From Syntrophomonas sp. (GTDB lineage Bacteria > Bacillota > Syntrophomonadia > Syntrophomonadales > Syntrophomonadaceae), in assembly GCA_016841245.1 (NCBI GenBank), contig JAENZN010000010.1:56076-120075 (forward strand): a stretch of DNA of 64,000 nucleotides. Reading direction: 5' to 3'. A program made the translations under genes and the position numbers. The notes below the pieces were generated by a model, which saw nothing but the letters and a program-made list of their open reading frames with translations, had not been told where the DNA came from and searched no databases. Below are positions 49,164 to 60,898 of the stretch, piece after piece (position 1 is the first letter of the stretch; every line of letters begins with the position of its first letter).

Positions 49164-50315
49164 ATGATAGGACAACAGTATTTACTGCTTCCCGGGCCTA
49201 CCCCCATACCGGACCGGGTGTTGCGCGCCATGAACAGGCCTATGATAAATCACCGGGGACCTGAGTTCAGGGATATGCTGTATGAAGTTACCAGGGGAGT
49301 AAAAGGCATCTATGGTACCGACCAAAACTTATTGATTTATCCTTCATCTGGAACGGGGGTCCTGGAGGCCGCTGTAGTAAATTTTATCTCTCCAGGAGAT
49401 AAAGTACTGGCCGTATCTATCGGCGTTTTCGGCGATAGATTTGCTGCTATAGCTCAAAACTTTGGGGCAGAAGTAGAAAAAATTAGTTTTAAATGGGGGG
49501 AAGCGGCTGACCCCCATATTATTAAAGAAATTATACAAAAGGACAAGCAAAAACAGATTAAAGCGGTATTGATTACTCACAATGAAACATCTACAGGTGC
49601 CTTCAACGATATTAAAGCCGTGAAACAAGCAATGCAGGATCATCCTGCATTGTTGATGGTGGATTGCGTTAGTGGGCTGGGGGCACTGGAGTTCAACATG
49701 GATGATTGGGGAGTTGATGTAGCTTTAAGCGGCTCACAAAAAGCCTTTATGATTCCGCCTGGACTAGGGTTTATGGCCTTCGGCAACCGGGCTTTAGAAA
49801 TTCATAGGAATAATACCAATCATCGTTATTATTGGGATGTAACCGCGGGACTAAATTATCTGGAAAAAGGGCAGACTGCTTTTACACCAGCCATTTCCTT
49901 AATCTATGGGCTGCAGGAAGCACTGGTCATGATGGCGGAAGAAGGCCTGGATAATATTATCCAGCGACACAGAAATTATCGAGATATGGTAAGGGCAGCA
50001 ATTGGAGAACTGGGTTTAGAGCTGTTAGCTCCAGACCAACATGCGTCTACGGCTTTAACTGCGGTTCTTGCTCCAGGAAGATCCGGAGCAAATCAAATTC
50101 GCAGCAAGATGCTGAACCGCTTCAATATAGTTCTGGCTGGAGGGCAGCTGGAGTTGGACGATGTAATGTTCAGGGTTGGGCATCTAGGGTATGTAAGGGA
50201 ATTAGATCTGCTGGCCGTAATTGCAGCCCTGGAAATTACCTTGCTGGAGAGTGGCTTTAAAGTAGAGCTGGGGGCAGGCGTCCATAAAGCTCAGCAGTAT
50301 ATACTGGCAAGATAA
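49164..50315 (+). CDS. Class V PLP aminotransferase (serine-pyruvate/alanine-glyoxylate type)
   Basis: This 383-residue fold-type I aminotransferase starts MIGQQYLLLPGPTPIPDRVL; the PLP lysine is Lys193 in SGSQKAFMIPPGLG. Family members use serine, alanine, glyoxylate or phosphohydroxypyruvate. Behind a serine T-box and before serA, it most likely replaces SerC in serine synthesis; this is inference. GGAGG precedes ATG 49164. No serC or serB is seen in the window. Confidence 0.85.
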   Translation: MIGQQYLLLPGPTPIPDRVLRAMNRPMINHRGPEFRDMLYEVTRGVKGIYGTDQNLLIYPSSGTGVLEAAVVNFISPGDKVLAVSIGVFGDRFAAIAQNFGAEVEKISFKWGEAADPHIIKEIIQKDKQKQIKAVLITHNETSTGAFNDIKAVKQAMQDHPALLMVDCVSGLGALEFNMDDWGVDVALSGSQKAFMIPPGLGFMAFGNRALEIHRNNTNHRYYWDVTAGLNYLEKGQTAFTPAISLIYGLQEALVMMAEEGLDNIIQRHRNYRDMVRAAIGELGLELLAPDQHASTALTAVLAPGRSGANQIRSKMLNRFNIVLAGGQLELDDVMFRVGHLGYVRELDLLAVIAALEITLLESGFKVELGAGVHKAQQYILAR

Positions 50316-50337
50316 AGATTGAGAGAAGAAAGGAGTT

Positions 50338-53294
<2,957 letters not shown>

Positions 53295-53336
53295 CCCGAA
53301 GGGTCTTTGATAACCTAAAAACAAGGACTTTGTTTA

Positions 53337-53365
53337 TTGACATAAAAATAGGCGTATGCTATACT
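53337..53365 (+). promoter_or_regulatory. Promoter of the tRNA-Ser/Arg cluster
   Basis: A perfect TTGACA, 17-nt spacer and TATACT end 40 bp before the first tRNA-Ser gene, typical of strong stable-RNA promoters. Confidence 0.75.
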
Positions 53366-53404
53366 TTCTTTTGCATTGAATCAAAAAAATGCATCCTTCG
53401 AGAT

Positions 53405-53494
53405 GGAGGGGTGTCCGAGCGGTTGAAGGAGGCGGTCTTGAAAACCGTTGAACTTTTGCGGGTTCCGTGGGTTCGAATCCCACCTCCTCCGCCA
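53405..53494 (+). tRNA. tRNA-Ser(TGA)
   Basis: A 90-nt long-arm tRNA with encoded CCA. Acceptor GGAGGGG, anticodon stem-loop CGGT-CTTGAAA-ACCG with TGA, and T-arm GGGTTCGAATCCC. Reads UCA/UCG. Confidence 0.95.
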
Positions 53495-53508
53495 TTATAG
53501 TTTACTAC

Positions 53509-53602
53509 GGAGAGATGGCCGAGTCGGCTGAAGGCGCTCGCCTGCTAAGCGAGTAAGCGGCTAATACCTGCTTCGAGGGTTCGAATCCCTCTCTCTCCGC
53601 CA
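53509..53602 (+). tRNA. tRNA-Ser(GCT)
   Basis: A 94-nt long-arm tRNA with encoded CCA. Anticodon stem-loop CTCGC-CTGCTAA-GCGAG gives GCT; T-arm GGGTTCGAATCCC. Reads AGC/AGU. Confidence 0.95.
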
Positions 53603-53651
53603 TTAGAATAAAAGTAAGATTTTTTGCTGGATGCATAAATGGATGCAATAA

Positions 53652-53728
53652 GCGCCCGTAGCTCAGCTGGATAGAGTGACAGGCTACGAACCTGGAGGTC
53701 GGGGGTTCGAATCCCTCCGGGCGTGCCA
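53652..53728 (+). tRNA. tRNA-Arg(ACG)
   Basis: A 77-nt tRNA with encoded CCA. Acceptor GCGCCCG, anticodon stem-loop CAGG-CTACGAA-CCTG with ACG; A34 must become inosine to read all CGN codons. The enzyme for this, TadA, is encoded 183 bp downstream. Confidence 0.95.
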
Positions 53729-53814
53729 TATTTATAATAAGCGTTAGTAAAAAGCAATAGCTAGGAAAGCCCATGGGTTTTCCTAATTTTACTGTCAAAA
53801 CCCCAAAAAAATTT

Positions 53815-53890
53815 GCGCCCGTAGCTCAGTGGATAGAGCAACGGTTTCCTAAACCGTGTGCCGGGGGTTCGACTCCCTTCGGGCGCACCA
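53815..53890 (+). tRNA. tRNA-Arg(CCT)
   Basis: A 76-nt tRNA with encoded CCA. Acceptor GCGCCCG, anticodon stem-loop CGGT-TTCCTAA-ACCG with CCT; T-arm GGGTTCGACTCCC. Reads AGG. Confidence 0.95.
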
Positions 53891-53910
53891 TATGGCGGTG
53901 ATTCCCACTT

Positions 53911-54408
53911 ATGAGGGATGAAGAATATATGCGGGAAGCTCTCGAATTGGCTCGCAAGGCATATGATATGGGAGAAATCCCAGTAGGAGCAGTTATTGTG
54001 ATAGACGATAAAATAATTGCCCGGGCCCATAATGAAAAAGAGCTGCGCAATGATGCCACAGCTCATGCAGAAATGCTGGCTTTACAGCAGGCTGCCGAAT
54101 ATCTGGGCAGTTGGCGGTTGACCGGCGCTACCATGTATGCTACCCTGGAACCTTGTTCTATGTGCGCAGGAGCTATGGTGAATGCGCGACTGGGAAGACT
54201 GGTATTTGCTGCCCGGGATACTAAAGCAGGAGCAGCGGGATCTATATTAGATATCGTCAGGGCTCCCTGCCTGAACCATCAGGTTCAAGTTAAAGAAGGG
54301 GTTTTGCAGGAAGAATCAACAGAACTGTTAAGTACCTTTTTTGAATATTTACGGAGAGATGGCCGAGCTGGCCGAAGGCGCTCGACTCGAAATCGAGTAG
54401 GCGGTTAA
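53911..54408 (+). CDS. tadA: tRNA-specific adenosine deaminase TadA, reading into a tRNA gene
   Basis: TadA deaminates A34 of tRNA-Arg(ACG) to inosine. The 165-residue frame has the zinc and catalytic residues His52 and Glu54 (AHAEM) and Cys82, Cys85 (PCSMC). The normal domain ends about LLSTFFEYLRR; the last roughly 18 codons (DGRAGRRRSTRNRVGG and before) come from the 5' half of the tRNA-Ser(CGA) gene, in which the stop codon lies. The overlap is 56 bp. No good Shine-Dalgarno is seen; GGCGGTGA is 11 bp before ATG. Confidence 0.95.
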   Translation: MRDEEYMREALELARKAYDMGEIPVGAVIVIDDKIIARAHNEKELRNDATAHAEMLALQQAAEYLGSWRLTGATMYATLEPCSMCAGAMVNARLGRLVFAARDTKAGAAGSILDIVRAPCLNHQVQVKEGVLQEESTELLSTFFEYLRRDGRAGRRRSTRNRVGG

Positions 54409-54446
54409 TCCCCGCCTCGTGAGTTCGAATCTCACTCTCTCCGCCA
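54353..54446 (+). tRNA. tRNA-Ser(CGA), overlapping the end of tadA
   Basis: A 94-nt long-arm tRNA with encoded CCA. Anticodon stem-loop CTCGA-CTCGAAA-TCGAG gives CGA; T-arm GAGTTCGAATCTC. Its first 56 nt are also the last codons and stop codon of tadA, so one transcript cannot serve as both after RNase P and RNase Z processing. Confidence 0.95.
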
Positions 54447-54489
54447 GGAGAATAACTACCATAAATATATACACAATTTAATATCATAC

Positions 54490-55323
<834 letters not shown>

Positions 55324-55896
55324 ATGCAAAGACTTAAAGAGAAAATCATAAAAGAAGGCAGCGTACAGGGCAGCAATATACTTAAAGTGGATAATTTCCT
55401 GAACCATCAAATAGATGTAAGTTTTTTAAATGAAATTGGACGTGAATTTGCCAGAAGATTTCAGGATGCAGGTATAAGTAAAATATTGACTATCGAGGCG
55501 TCTGGAATTGCGGTAGCAGCGATTACGGCCCAGTATATTAAGGTACCGGTTGTATTTGCCAAGAAAACGGAATCAAAAAACCTGGACCAAAACTTATACC
55601 AAAGTGAAGTTTTCTCTTTTACCAAAGGCAAAACTTATCAAATAATGGTTTCTAGCAAGTACCTGGACAACAATGATCGCATATTAATTATCGATGATTT
55701 TCTGGCGAACGGAAGAGCTGCTCTGGGTTTAAAAGAAATTGTTGAACAGGCTGGAGCAGAATTAGTTGGTATAGGCATTGTCATAGAAAAAGGGTTTCAA
55801 CCTGGAGGTGCAATCCTGCGTGAGGCCGGTATCAGGGTGGAATCCTTGGCCATCATCAAGACGATGTCAGCAGGAGAAATTGTTTTTGAAAAATAA
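55324..55896 (+). CDS. xpt: Xanthine phosphoribosyltransferase
   Basis: Xpt salvages xanthine to XMP using PRPP. The 190-residue protein starts [20 protein letters not shown] and has the PRPP-binding motif [25 protein letters not shown] and FAKKTES. The ATG is preceded by AAGGGGC. A MITE-like element lies immediately upstream, and the purine riboswitch common before xpt in Firmicutes is not apparent. Confidence 0.93.
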   Translation: MQRLKEKIIKEGSVQGSNILKVDNFLNHQIDVSFLNEIGREFARRFQDAGISKILTIEASGIAVAAITAQYIKVPVVFAKKTESKNLDQNLYQSEVFSFTKGKTYQIMVSSKYLDNNDRILIIDDFLANGRAALGLKEIVEQAGAELVGIGIVIEKGFQPGGAILREAGIRVESLAIIKTMSAGEIVFEK

Positions 55897-56088
55897 TAGG
55901 GAATATTTTTAAAACTTATACTTAGCGTGACTCAGGAGTAAAAAAAAAGACACCTAATTTATTCATTTGCTAATATCCTATTTTCGTGTTAAAATTTCGC
56001 TCTAGGTGTTTGTTATAAAATGTTTTGAAAGACAGAGCATTCATAGAGTAAAATGTATTTATAGTAAATAATAATTGAATTTAGATTT

Positions 56089-56358
56089 GCCGTGCTAGAC
56101 GGGGAATTAGCGGTGCCTTGTAACCTGCAACCCGCTGCAGCAGGGTCGAATTCCTGAGCTGAGGGTATACTTTGTGAGGTCTGGCTTAAAAAAGTGGCGT
56201 TGAAAGCTGGGTCCTTCGCAATAAGACATCTTGAATCGTGTCAGATCCGGAAGGAAGCAGCACTAAGGGATCCATCTTATGTGACGAAGGAGAGCCTGGG
56301 TGGAGTTAACTGTTTAAGTAACGCTTGGAAGGTATATTCGAAGCCAGGTGCACGGCAT
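56089..56358 (+). ncRNA. ffs: Signal recognition particle RNA, large type with Alu domain
   Basis: About 270 nt, of the Bacillus/Clostridia form. The 5' end GCCGTGCTAGACGGGGAATT pairs with the 3' end GGTGCACGGC, forming the Alu side. The S-domain tip TCAGATCCGGAAGGAAGCAG has the GGAA tetraloop and the Ffh-binding loop. It targets nascent membrane and secreted proteins. It lies upstream of dnaX, as in many Firmicutes. Ends are estimated from the closing helix. Confidence 0.95.
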
Positions 56359-56396
56359 AAATTATTATATCTGTATTTTTGATAGACTAATGACAG

Positions 56397-56452
56397 AGCC
56401 CTTCCATGACCACCTCGTACCGAGGCGGTCTTGAAAGGGCTTCTGTATTATT
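56397..56452 (+). terminator. Terminator of the SRP RNA gene
   Basis: A long imperfect hairpin, AGCCCTTCCATGACCACCTCG paired with CGAGGCGGTCTTGAAAGGGCT, begins 38 bp after the SRP RNA and is followed by T-rich sequence. Confidence 0.75.
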
Positions 56453-56469
56453 TCGAGCGAAGGGAGCTC

Positions 56470-56545
56470 AAAATTGCACCCTTAATTGTACCGCAAAGAA
56501 ATGAAGGTACATCAGTTGCCCTGGCACGGGGTTAACCCCGAAGGG
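56470..56545 (+). repeat. Intergenic palindromic repeat, copy 8
   Basis: AAATTGCACCCTTAATTGTA, CCGCAAAGAAATGAAGGTAC, ATCAGTTGCC and CTGGCACGGGGTTAACCCCG follow the family order. It lies between the SRP RNA terminator and dnaX. Confidence 0.6.
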
Positions 56546-56696
56546 GGCTTTTGTCATCGGCCTGATAGCAGGTTATGTAACTAGCTATTTTATTTTTAAC
56601 CCTCAAGGAAGAAGGAAAATATCCCATAAAACATGAATAACAAAATAATCGAGTTATAATATACTTAAGTGTTAAGTCTGAGAAAGGAAGTAAGAT

Positions 56697-58196
56697 ATGG
56701 CATACTTGGCATTGTATAGGGCATGGAGGCCACAAAAATTCAAAGAAGTGGTAGGTCAGGAACAAACTGTGACTGCTTTTAAAAATGCCATAGCAGAGGG
56801 GCGCATGGCTCATGCTTATTTGTTTTCCGGGCCCAGAGGGACAGGTAAAACCAGTGTGGCCAAAATACTTGCCAAAGCACTTAACTGTCTTAATGTAAGT
56901 GAAGGTGAGCCGTGTAATGAATGCAGTTCATGTCTGGATATAAATCGGGGTAATTTTATGGATGTGGTTGAAATAGATGCTGCATCCAACCGGGGCATTG
57001 ATGAAATCAGGGAACTGAGAGAAAAGGTTAGAATCATGCCCGCCCAGGGAAACAAAAAGGTATATATCATCGATGAAGTACACATGCTGACCACCGAAGC
57101 CTTCAATGCTTTGCTGAAAACGATTGAAGAACCCCCGGAATCAGTTATTTTTATTCTTGCGACTACTGAACTGCAAAAAATCCCAGCCACCATTGTATCT
57201 CGCTGTCAGACTTATCAATTTAGAAGAATTACTATGGCTGAGATAACTGCACGTTTGGAACAAGTAGCAGCAGCTAATAATATTGAAATTAGCCCAGAAG
57301 CGGTAGCTATTATAGCTCGCAGATCGAATGGCGGATTAAGAGATGCTCTGAGTATTCTAGACCAGATATACTCTTATAAGGGCACAGCGGTTCAGAAGGA
57401 AGATGTTCTTGAAGTACTGGGCTTAGTTGATGAAATCTTTATGGCTGAGCTGATGGACGCACTCTTATCACATGATTCAGCCCAGGTGATAAACTTGTTA
57501 AATATAGCTCTGGATCAAGGCAAGGAAAGCCAGCAAATAGCCAGAGAGAGCATAAGCTACTTAAGGGATTTACTATTATATTCTTTACTGGGAGATAAAG
57601 CTGAATTAATGGCCGCCAACCAAAGCCATAAAGATGTTTTAGATAAACAAAAGGGAAAGACTAACCAGAGGAAGCTGCTATTGGCTTTAAGAAAAGTGAT
57701 GGATACCGCCGACCGTTTGAGATTCAGTGAGGGCAACCGATTTCAACTGGAGATAGCTTTTCTGGAGATATCAGAGATATTGAGTGATAATAATATTGAA
57801 CCAAAACCTATAGCAAAAGCAGCGGTTGTTGGAGATAGCGGCATAAAAAAAGATAAAGCCAAGAAAAAAGATGTTCGGGAAGATTTATGGAAACAAATAT
57901 TAAATAAGGTTAAAGAAAAAAGAATCCCCACCCATGCATTATTGTTCCAGGGTAACTTGCTGGGAATCAAAGAGAACACGATGTTTATTGGATATAAAAA
58001 GGGCTATAAGTTCCATAAAGAAAGAATGGAAGAACAAGCCAACCGAGAAATATTGGAAACGGTGATAAAAGAGATCCTGGAAAAAGATATGAAAATACAG
58101 TTTATTTTTTTGGAAGATGAACAGTATAATGATATTGTCGTTAAGAAGGCTATAGAAATATTTGGTGAAGAAGTTATAGAAATAAAAGAAGATTAA
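56697..58196 (+). CDS. dnaX: DNA polymerase III subunits gamma and tau
   Basis: DnaX is the clamp-loader motor. The 499-residue protein has Walker A GPRGTGKT (residues 45-52), zinc cysteines Cys64, Cys73, Cys76 and Cys79, the DEVHML Walker B and the SRC sensor (IVSRCQTYQF). The C-terminal tail is short and lysine-rich compared with enterobacterial tau. GAAAGGAAGTAAG precedes ATG 56697. It starts a dnaX-ybaB-recR run. Confidence 0.96.
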   Translation: MAYLALYRAWRPQKFKEVVGQEQTVTAFKNAIAEGRMAHAYLFSGPRGTGKTSVAKILAKALNCLNVSEGEPCNECSSCLDINRGNFMDVVEIDAASNRGIDEIRELREKVRIMPAQGNKKVYIIDEVHMLTTEAFNALLKTIEEPPESVIFILATTELQKIPATIVSRCQTYQFRRITMAEITARLEQVAAANNIEISPEAVAIIARRSNGGLRDALSILDQIYSYKGTAVQKEDVLEVLGLVDEIFMAELMDALLSHDSAQVINLLNIALDQGKESQQIARESISYLRDLLLYSLLGDKAELMAANQSHKDVLDKQKGKTNQRKLLLALRKVMDTADRLRFSEGNRFQLEIAFLEISEILSDNNIEPKPIAKAAVVGDSGIKKDKAKKKDVREDLWKQILNKVKEKRIPTHALLFQGNLLGIKENTMFIGYKKGYKFHKERMEEQANREILETVIKEILEKDMKIQFIFLEDEQYNDIVVKKAIEIFGEEVIEIKED

Positions 58197-58208
58197 GGAG
58201 GAATTTTC

Positions 58209-58538
58209 ATGAAATTTAACCCTGGCGGAGGAGCAAATATCAACAAAATGATGAAAGAAGCTAAGAAAATTCAGGCCCGCATTGCAGAAATGCAGGAAGA
58301 ACTGGAAAATCGGGAGTTTGAGGCTTCCTCAGGGGGAGGAGCGGTAATTGTTAAGGTTACCGGGAAGCAGCAGATAGTATCCCTGAAGATATTACCAGAA
58401 GCAGTAGATACAGATGATATGGAGATGTTAGAAGATATGCTTTTGGCTGCTGTCAATGAAGCGATAAAGCTATCTCAGGATACGGTTTCACAAGAGATGT
58501 CCAAGATTACCGGAGGCTTAAATATACCGGGCATGTAG
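58209..58538 (+). CDS. ybaB: YbaB/EbfC family nucleoid-associated protein
   Basis: This 109-residue dimeric DNA-binding protein starts KFNPGGGANINKMMKEAKKI, contains FEASSGGGAVIVKVTGKQ and ends SKITGGLNIPGM, the family pattern. It sits between dnaX and recR, as in most bacteria, 12 bp after dnaX with its own AAGGAGGA. Confidence 0.95.
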   Translation: MKFNPGGGANINKMMKEAKKIQARIAEMQEELENREFEASSGGGAVIVKVTGKQQIVSLKILPEAVDTDDMEMLEDMLLAAVNEAIKLSQDTVSQEMSKITGGLNIPGM

Positions 58539-58594
58539 CAATATGAAGCTGCAGACCGGCGAGATATTAGTAATCTAAAAGGGGGAATAATATT

Positions 58595-59188
58595 TTGCGA
58601 TTAGCCCAACCCCTTCAGGCTTTAATCGATCAGCTGTTGAAGCTGCCATCTATAGGCCCCAAATCAGCACAAAGATTAGCCATGTTTATATTAAGATTAC
58701 CAGATGAGGAAGCGCGGCAGCTAGCTATTTCCATAATAGATGCCAAAAAAAAGGTATTTCCCTGCCCAACTTGTGGTTATCTAACCGATGTTAATCCCTG
58801 TATGATATGTACCGACCAACGTCGGGATAATACCCTTTTATGCATTGCGGAAGAGGTAACCGATGTTATGGCTATAGAAAGAACCGGATTTAACGGACGC
58901 TATTTTGTTCTGAACCAGGATTTCAATCTATTAAAAGGGAACGATATCGATGACATAGATGTTAAATCTTTACAGGAACGAATTGCTAATGGGGGAATAA
59001 AAGAAGTGGTGTTAGCTTTAAATCCGGATATAGATGGGGAAGTGTTATCCAGATACCTGGCCAGCATTATTGCTAAACAGGGGGTTAAGGTTACCCGTTT
59101 GGCCCATGGGCTGCCTGTAGGTGGAGATATAGAATTTACTGACGAAATAACACTTAAGAAAGCCATAGAGGGAAGAAAGGAATTCTAA
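58595..59188 (+). CDS. recR: Recombination mediator RecR
   Basis: RecR acts with RecO and RecF to load RecA at gaps. The 197-residue protein has the helix-hairpin-helix LPSIGPKSAQRLA, the four-cysteine zinc finger CPTCGYLTDVNPCMIC and a TOPRIM domain (NPDIDGEVLSRYLA). TTG start 58595 follows AAAAGGGGGAA. Confidence 0.96.
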   Translation: MRLAQPLQALIDQLLKLPSIGPKSAQRLAMFILRLPDEEARQLAISIIDAKKKVFPCPTCGYLTDVNPCMICTDQRRDNTLLCIAEEVTDVMAIERTGFNGRYFVLNQDFNLLKGNDIDDIDVKSLQERIANGGIKEVVLALNPDIDGEVLSRYLASIIAKQGVKVTRLAHGLPVGGDIEFTDEITLKKAIEGRKEF

Positions 59189-59259
59189 CATAAAACATGT
59201 CTGCCTGGCATAGAGATTAAACAGGATAACTTTACTTGTAGGGCCAGGAGGAGCATGAC

Positions 59260-59520
59260 ATGGCTTATTGCACCAACATATGGAACAAGGCCTGCAGCTT
59301 ATTATGCTTAAGGGAAGATGGGCAGCAGCAGGTAAACGAAGATATATCAGATGAGTGTGTGCTGCAGCAGGCACATCAAGAATTAAAGCAAGCACAGAAC
59401 TGGTTTGCCAATTTAGATGAACCGGAAATGATTGATTATGCAATTTACAAGATAAAGGCAGCAGAAAAGCATTACGATTATCTGTTGAAGAGAATCAGGC
59501 TTAAAAGCCAGGATAAATAA
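59260..59520 (+). CDS. DUF2508 family protein (YaaL-like)
   Basis: This 86-residue acidic helical protein (ELKQAQNWFANLDEPEMIDY, AIYKIKAAEKHYDYLLKRI) matches the DUF2508/YaaL family found between recR and bofA in spore formers. Function unknown. AGGAGGAG precedes ATG 59260. Confidence 0.82.
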   Translation: MAYCTNIWNKACSLLCLREDGQQQVNEDISDECVLQQAHQELKQAQNWFANLDEPEMIDYAIYKIKAAEKHYDYLLKRIRLKSQDK

Positions 59521-59551
59521 AATAGAGTCATAATTTTGATTTTGAGGAGAG

Positions 59552-59827
59552 ATGGCAGCGATGGAATTTGTTAATATAGTTATTGCAGCGTTGTTTATGC
59601 TGGTAATTATATACCTGATTGCCCAGGTATTGCTAAAACCGATTAAATTATTATGGAAATTGATTCTTAATTCAGCCATAGGTTTAATTTTGCTGTTAAC
59701 CATAAATTTTGTTGGAGCATATTTTTCATTTATTCTACCGGTTAATATTATAACTATTTTAATAGCAGGTTTTCTTGGGATACCGGGGTTGCTGCTGTTG
59801 ATATGTTTCCAACTGCTCATGGCGTAG
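59552..59827 (+). CDS. bofA: BofA-like pro-sigma-K processing inhibitor
   Basis: BofA restrains the SpoIVFB protease that activates sigma-K in the mother cell. This 91-residue protein has two to three membrane segments and the conserved tail NIITILIAGFLGIPGLLLLI. GAGGAG lies 2 bp before ATG 59552 and 11 bp before ATG 59561, so either start is possible. Its place after recR is conserved in spore formers. Confidence 0.88.
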   Translation: MAAMEFVNIVIAALFMLVIIYLIAQVLLKPIKLLWKLILNSAIGLILLLTINFVGAYFSFILPVNIITILIAGFLGIPGLLLLICFQLLMA

Positions 59828-59865
59828 ATATCAAATCTCAGATGCTAAATATTACCGGATAATTA

Positions 59866-59887
59866 AAGGCCGTTAAAGGGCCTTTTT
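59866..59887 (+). terminator. Terminator after bofA
   Basis: AAGGCC and GGCCTT pair around GTTAAAG and are followed by six T residues. Confidence 0.75.
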
Positions 59888-60056
59888 TCTGTTATATTAT
59901 TAGCCGAGGACAGGCATCATAAAAGCATATAAATAATTTATGGGTTATAAAAACCTTTGGAGACCGAATGCATATATTTCTTATATCGGGCTAACCGGGC
60001 TATGTTACACCACAAACTGCAAATATGAGTAACATTTCTTTAAAATAATATAAATA

Positions 60057-60086
60057 TTGACGCACAATTGAGTGCAGCATTATACT
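60057..60086 (+). promoter_or_regulatory. Candidate promoter of the P-loop/2-oxoacid oxidoreductase genes
   Basis: TTGACG, an 18-nt spacer and TATACT lie about 50 bp upstream of the P-loop gene. Confidence 0.5.
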
Positions 60087-60139
60087 ATATATAATCATCG
60101 GGCACAAAGATACGCATAACTAGGAGGTGTTTTTTAGTT

Positions 60140-60808
60140 GTAGTTAACACAGAAACCAGGGTTTTAGAAGCGTATGTAGGAGAATATGCCAGCGGCAAAA
60201 GCGAGATAGCCATAAACCGGGCATTAGAATTGAAGAATCTGCAGCGAAAAGTAACCTTAGTTGACTTGGACATCGTCGAACCTTTCTATACCTTAAGACC
60301 GATTAAGGAAATACTTGAAGGAGAAGGCTTAAATATAATAGCTTATTCCAGAAGTGATAGTTTCGGTTTAGGAGAAACTGGAGCCATGCTCAATCCTCAA
60401 GCAAGATGGGCTTTAAGAATTGAAGGAGACATAATATTTGATGTTGGTTACGGTGTCCATGGTGCTAAAACACTAAATTTGGTGGAGGGAGCAGAGGAAG
60501 CCGGGCTAAAAATACTGGCCGTAATAAATTACATGCGTCCTATGACCAGCTCAATTGAACTAATAAAGGAGTATATAAAGGAATTAAAGACAGTAAATGC
60601 CATAGTGGCTAACACCCATTTAGGTAACGAAACTACTTTGGATATAATAATAAAAGGTAACCTGGAAATTTTTAAAGCAGCAAAACAAATGAATATACCC
60701 ATTGCTTATATGGCTATGGAAGAAAGACATAGAGAATTTATTTATAAGGAGGAGTTTTTTGTACCGATGAAATTTATAAAAAGATATATGCCAGCTGCCA
60801 TATGGTAG
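60140..60808 (+). CDS. P-loop ATPase-like protein next to 2-oxoacid oxidoreductase; start unclear
   Basis: The frame reads VVNTETRVLEAYVGEYASGK and continues SEIAI, giving a Walker A-like GEYASGKS, then LVDLDIVEPFYTLRP, in about 222 residues. An internal TTG (60230) would lose the P-loop, so the real start is earlier. The perfect TAGGAGGTG (60121-60129) is 8 bp before TTG 60138, but that TTG is followed at once by TAG; one extra base would put it in frame. The family is seen beside ferredoxin oxidoreductases; its role is unknown, possibly cofactor or complex assembly. Confidence 0.75.
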   Translation, partial: VVNTETRVLEAYVGEYASGKSEIAINRALELKNLQRKVTLVDLDIVEPFYTLRPIKEILEGEGLNIIAYSRSDSFGLGETGAMLNPQARWALRIEGDIIFDVGYGVHGAKTLNLVEGAEEAGLKILAVINYMRPMTSSIELIKEYIKELKTVNAIVANTHLGNETTLDIIIKGNLEIFKAAKQMNIPIAYMAMEERHREFIYKEEFFVPMKFIKRYMPAAIW

Positions 60809-60898
60809 CTTTTAGATTATTATAGACTACGAATATAGAAATTAACCCGCTGCTATTAAAGTGTTTCCTGGTTTTAGAATGGGAGGTGCGCAAATTAA

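Larger units (their letters stand above)
59828..60139. other. Intergenic region between bofA and the P-loop gene
   Basis: Holds the bofA terminator (59866-59887), about 160 bp of unassigned AT-rich sequence, a candidate promoter (60057-60086) and a strong ribosome site TAGGAGGTG (60121-60129). Confidence 0.6.

Noticed and set aside
53505..54066. Several minus-strand frames of 70-101 codons across the tRNA cluster
   Set aside because: They are translations of tRNA genes on the opposite strand (for example repeated GxRTL/GFEPS-type stretches from T-arms).
56194..56382. 62-codon plus-strand frame
   Set aside because: It lies inside the SRP RNA, whose secondary structure and conserved tip explain the sequence.
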